Shown one piece after another: positions 43,134 to 45,464 of a stretch of 45,464 nt of DNA. A program made the translations under genes and the position numbers. The stretch is taken from positions 1 through 45,464 of the forward strand of contig DAIDIH010000369.1 of NCBI GenBank assembly GCA_027459465.1, in the 5' to 3' direction. The notes under the pieces were generated by a model. The model was not told the DNA's origin. It made no database searches and saw only the letters and a list, made by a program, of their open reading frames with translations. This DNA is from Bryobacterales bacterium. GTDB taxonomy: Bacteria > Acidobacteriota > Terriglobia > Bryobacterales > Bryobacteraceae. Numbering within the stretch: position 1 is the first letter of the stretch; the number at the start of each line of letters is the position of its first letter.

Positions 43134-44153
43134 TCAGGCCACCGCTTCCAACTCGCGCGCGAAGAACTGCTCCACCACGCCCAGGATCGCCGCCGGGTCC
43201 TTCTCGGAGTAGATCGCCGCGCGCAGCGTACTGCCGTTCCGCACCCCGTGCGTGAAGTAAGTCGCGAACTGCTTCATCTTCCCCGCCGCGTCCGCCTCGC
43301 GCCGCTCAATCAGCATGTCGTAGTAAGTACGCATCAGAGTGTAGCGCTCGCGCTCCGGCGGGTGGTAGTAAGTGCCCGTCGCCAGGAACTCCTGAATCTG
43401 CCGGAATATCCAAGGATTCGACGACGCCGCCCGGCCGATCATCACCGCGTCGCAGCCCGTTTCCCGCATCATCCGCACCGCGTCTTCCGGACTGTTCACG
43501 TCCCCGTTGCCGATCACCGGAATCTTCACCGCCGCCTTCACTTCCCCGATCCGCGCCCAGTCCGAGCGGCCGCTGTAGCCTTGCTCCCGCGTCCGCGGAT
43601 GCAGCGCGAGCGCCTGCAAGCCGCAGTCCTCGGCCACCCGCGCCATCTTCACGTACACCAGTTCGCGGTCGTTCCAGCCGGCGCGGAATTTCATCGTCAA
43701 AGGAATCGAAATCGCCGCCCGCACCTGGCTCAGGATCTTCTCCACCAACGGCAAATCCCGCAGCAGCCCCGAGCCCCCGTTGCACTTCACCACCTTGTTC
43801 ACCGGGCAGCCGAAATTAATGTCCACGATGTCGAAGCCCAGGTCCTCGCACACGCGCGCGGCCTCCGCCATCACCGCCGGATCCGAGCCGAACAACTGCG
43901 CCGAAATCGGCCGCTCTTCCGGCTGGAAGTACAAGTATCGGAACGTCTTAGTCGGCTTCTTCGCCTTCCCGATCGCCACCACGCCGTGCGAGCTGGTGAA
44001 CTCCGTCATCAATAGCCCGCAGCCCCCCTGCGCACGGATCAACCGCCGGAACACAGTATCGGTGACCCCCGCCATCGGAGCCAGCACCATGGCCGGCGCG
44101 ATGCGAACCCCGCCAATCGAGAACGGCTCGGAAAGAGACGCCATTCTTTTCAT
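43134..44153 (-). CDS. dusB: tRNA-dihydrouridine synthase B-like
   Basis: A 339-residue flavoenzyme that reduces uridine to dihydrouridine in tRNA. The FMN barrel begins APAMVLAPMAGVTDTVFRRL. The motif with the catalytic Cys is DINFGCPVNKVVKCNGGSGLL (Cys near residues 107 and 114), then KFRAGW, HPRTREQGYSGRSDW and IGNGDVNSPEDA. Gly-Arg in VMIGRAASSNPWIF completes FMN binding. The longer frame to 44450 is antisense noise; the ATG at 44153 or the one at 44144 (3 codons later) is the likely start. The spacing to the divergent glycine-zipper gene is 89 bases. Confidence 0.92.
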   Translation of the reverse strand: MKRMASLSEPFSIGGVRIAPAMVLAPMAGVTDTVFRRLIRAQGGCGLLMTEFTSSHGVVAIGKAKKPTKTFRYLYFQPEERPISAQLFGSDPAVMAEAARVCEDLGFDIVDINFGCPVNKVVKCNGGSGLLRDLPLVEKILSQVRAAISIPLTMKFRAGWNDRELVYVKMARVAEDCGLQALALHPRTREQGYSGRSDWARIGEVKAAVKIPVIGNGDVNSPEDAVRMMRETGCDAVMIGRAASSNPWIFRQIQEFLATGTYYHPPERERYTLMRTYYDMLIERREADAAGKMKQFATYFTHGVRNGSTLRAAIYSEKDPAAILGVVEQFFARELEAVA

Positions 44154-44242
44154 CTTACCGGCCCGTGCCCCGCGTTCGCTCTGCCCGGCGAAACGCAAGG
44201 GCTTCCGATTACGTACAGAATACTTGGAGAGGGGAAATCCCG

Positions 44243-45190
44243 ATGGCGGCAAACGGAAAGGTTGTGGCGGCATTCCTCGGCGGCGCCGTGGCGGCGTCGG
44301 CTGTGATGTTTTTCCTCCTGAAGCGATCTCCTCCGCCTCCCGCGGCAACGAGCGCGGTGGCGCAGGCGACGGCGCCCGCGGTTCTTCCTCCGGCCGCGAC
44401 GAAGCCGTCGCCTGCCCCCATCGCGCCCGTCGCCGCGCAACCGCCCGCACCCGCTCCCTCCAAACCCGAACCCGCGCGCTCCCCGCTGCATGTTAAGCGG
44501 CACGTCGTTGCCACCCGTAAGGCCGCTCCCTCCGCCGTAACCAAAGAAAAAGCACCGGCCCTGCCCCCGGCGCCCGCCATCCCGAGCGAACCCGCGCAAC
44601 CCGACGAGGCCGCCATGGCCGATGACGGCGAAGTCGTACCCGCCGCAGTCGCACCCGCCCCGCCGCATGTCGTCACGCTCAAGCAAGGCACTATGCTGCG
44701 CGTGCGCATCGGGGAAACCATCGCCGCCTCCGCCCGCCAGCCCGGCGACGAGTTCCTCGCCACCCTTGAAGAGCCCCTCGTGATTGACGGCTTCATCATC
44801 GCCGACCGCGGCGCGCACGTCCAGGGCCGCATCGTCGAGGCCCAACCCGCCGGCAAGGTCAAGGGCGTCTCGCGCCTCGGCCTCGAATTGGCCAGCATTC
44901 ACACGACCGATAACCAGTGGGTCAAGATCCGCACCGAAGAGTATGTTCAGGAAGGGAAAACCGCCAAGAAGCGTGACCTTGCCGAAGTCATCGGCGGCTC
45001 CGGCCTCGGCGCCCTCATCGGCGCGGCAGCCGGCGGCGGCCCGGGCGCGGCGATCGGCGCGGCCACCGGCGGCATGGCCGGCGGCGCGGTCGTTCTCTCC
45101 CAGCGCGGCCCCGACGCCACCGTGCCGGTCGAGACGCGCATCACCTTCCGAGTCGCCCAACCCGTCCACATCACGGAAAAACTCAACTGA
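44243..45190 (+). CDS. Membrane-anchored glycine-zipper protein with Pro/Ala linker
   Basis: A 315-residue protein. Residues 5-26 form one transmembrane helix (KVVAAFLGGAVAASAVMFFLL), followed by a long Pro/Ala-rich spacer (about 28-140). A globular beta-rich domain (VTLKQGTMLRVRIGETIAAS near 150, DEFLATLEEPLVI, IADRGAHVQGRIV) then leads to a glycine-zipper (ALIGAAAGGGPGAAIGAATGG at about 256-276), which usually packs in or on a membrane. The ATG at 44243 has GAGAGGGG upstream; a longer start at 44165 lacks a ribosome site. Similar proteins occur in Acidobacteria genomes as hypothetical proteins. Function is unknown; the parts suggest an envelope-spanning anchor. Confidence 0.65.
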   Translation: MAANGKVVAAFLGGAVAASAVMFFLLKRSPPPPAATSAVAQATAPAVLPPAATKPSPAPIAPVAAQPPAPAPSKPEPARSPLHVKRHVVATRKAAPSAVTKEKAPALPPAPAIPSEPAQPDEAAMADDGEVVPAAVAPAPPHVVTLKQGTMLRVRIGETIAASARQPGDEFLATLEEPLVIDGFIIADRGAHVQGRIVEAQPAGKVKGVSRLGLELASIHTTDNQWVKIRTEEYVQEGKTAKKRDLAEVIGGSGLGALIGAAAGGGPGAAIGAATGGMAGGAVVLSQRGPDATVPVETRITFRVAQPVHITEKLN

Positions 45191-45243
45191 TCCGCGCACC
45201 CGTTGCAAGCACGGCCCGGCTCTGTTACGGTACCAGCCAGGGG

Positions 45244-45464
45244 ATGCCGCACGGGCTCATCAGAATCGTCGTCCTTCTGGCAGTCGCAGCCATGGCGGGC
45301 AATGCCGCGTGCCTCAACGACTGCCTGGCCGCCGGATTCTCCAGCCCATCCCCCCACGGCTGCTGCCATCACCAACGTTCAAGCCAGGACTCCGGAACGA
45401 GCGGCTGTGCTCATGCCCATGCCGCTCTGCTGGCTGACCGTGGACCCGTCTCAAACAGCATCTC
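45244..45464 (+). CDS. Start of a small secreted Cys/His-rich protein (cut by window end)
   Basis: The frame from the ATG at 45244 (AGGGG directly adjacent, so spacing is poor) gives a signal-like start (IRIVVLLAVAAMAGNAA), then CLNDC, PHGCCHHQ and GCAHAHAALL: Cys and His pairs spaced like a metal-binding peptide. The stop lies beyond the window. It resembles the Cys-rich secreted protein at 11992-12378 in general design (signal, CC pairs, Gly/Ala linker), not in exact sequence. I recognise no named family. Confidence 0.5.
   Translation, partial: MPHGLIRIVVLLAVAAMAGNAACLNDCLAAGFSSPSPHGCCHHQRSSQDSGTSGCAHAHAALLADRGPVSNSI

Noticed and set aside
44330-44480. Pro/Ala-rich low-complexity segment as a tandem repeat
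   Set aside because: The repeats are of codon bias and residue type, without a fixed repeat unit.

Overview
The window is a high-GC, gene-dense bacterial chromosome segment with no rRNA, tRNA, CRISPR array, insertion sequence or phage gene that I can see. The gene set points to a Gram-negative heterotroph, most likely Acidobacteriota of the Solibacter/Bryobacter kind. The pointers are LPS-core heptose genes, a TonB-dependent receptor with an N-terminal carboxypeptidase-regulatory-like domain, a 3-keto-disaccharide hydrolase-type (DUF1080) protein, a CheX-type chemotaxis protein and a split Wzz / BY-kinase / Wza export set. The taxonomy is an inference from these families, not from a marker gene.

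Layout. 1-2.3 kb (+): the tail of an unknown protein, a PfkB-type sugar kinase and a secreted cyanophycinase-like protein that has lost its catalytic serine. 2.3-4.2 kb (-): three overlapping genes, a degenerate HldE-like nucleotidyltransferase, a heptosyltransferase (GT9) and an isoprenylcysteine-methyltransferase-like membrane enzyme. 4.3-5.6 kb (+): an MFS exporter. 5.6-8.2 kb (-): a chemotaxis operon cheY-cheX-cheB-cheR-cheX2 in which cheB, cheR and the second cheX carry stop codons and frameshifts. This is the most unusual part of the window. 8.3-18.3 kb (-): a long same-strand run: SDR reductase, amino-acid permease, folD, coaE, HtrA protease, hldD, a small Cys-rich secreted protein, the TonB receptor and a polytopic membrane glycosyltransferase-like protein.

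18.4-25.2 kb (+): a GH29 alpha-L-fucosidase, fdhD with a YdeP/FdhF-like molybdopterin oxidoreductase, and a two-gene GMC dehydrogenase with its small Tat-type subunit. 25.2-28.7 kb (-): pyrimidine-nucleoside phosphorylase, a NupC nucleoside transporter and an aldo/keto reductase (nucleoside salvage). 29-32.3 kb (-): Wza-like exporter, Wzz-like co-polymerase and BY-kinase, with no glycosyltransferases beside them. 32.5-36.5 kb: an EVE-domain protein facing a full-length cobalamin-dependent MetH. 36.5-40.7 kb (-): nadD, a methyltransferase-like protein and a PhoR/PhoB pair, followed by about 400 bases that may hold a broken gene. 40.8-45.5 kb: an outer-membrane barrel with a DUF1080 protein, a TlpA-like thioredoxin, rnhA, dusB, a glycine-zipper protein and the start of a second small Cys/His-rich secreted protein.

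Most of the window is ordinary housekeeping and envelope biology. I do not see a complete, clearly new multi-gene system. The best leads are the decaying chemotaxis operon, the apparent pseudoenzymes (cyanophycinase-like and HldE-like), the Cys cluster in the GMC dehydrogenase, and the two Cys-rich secreted proteins, one of which lies next to a TonB receptor.
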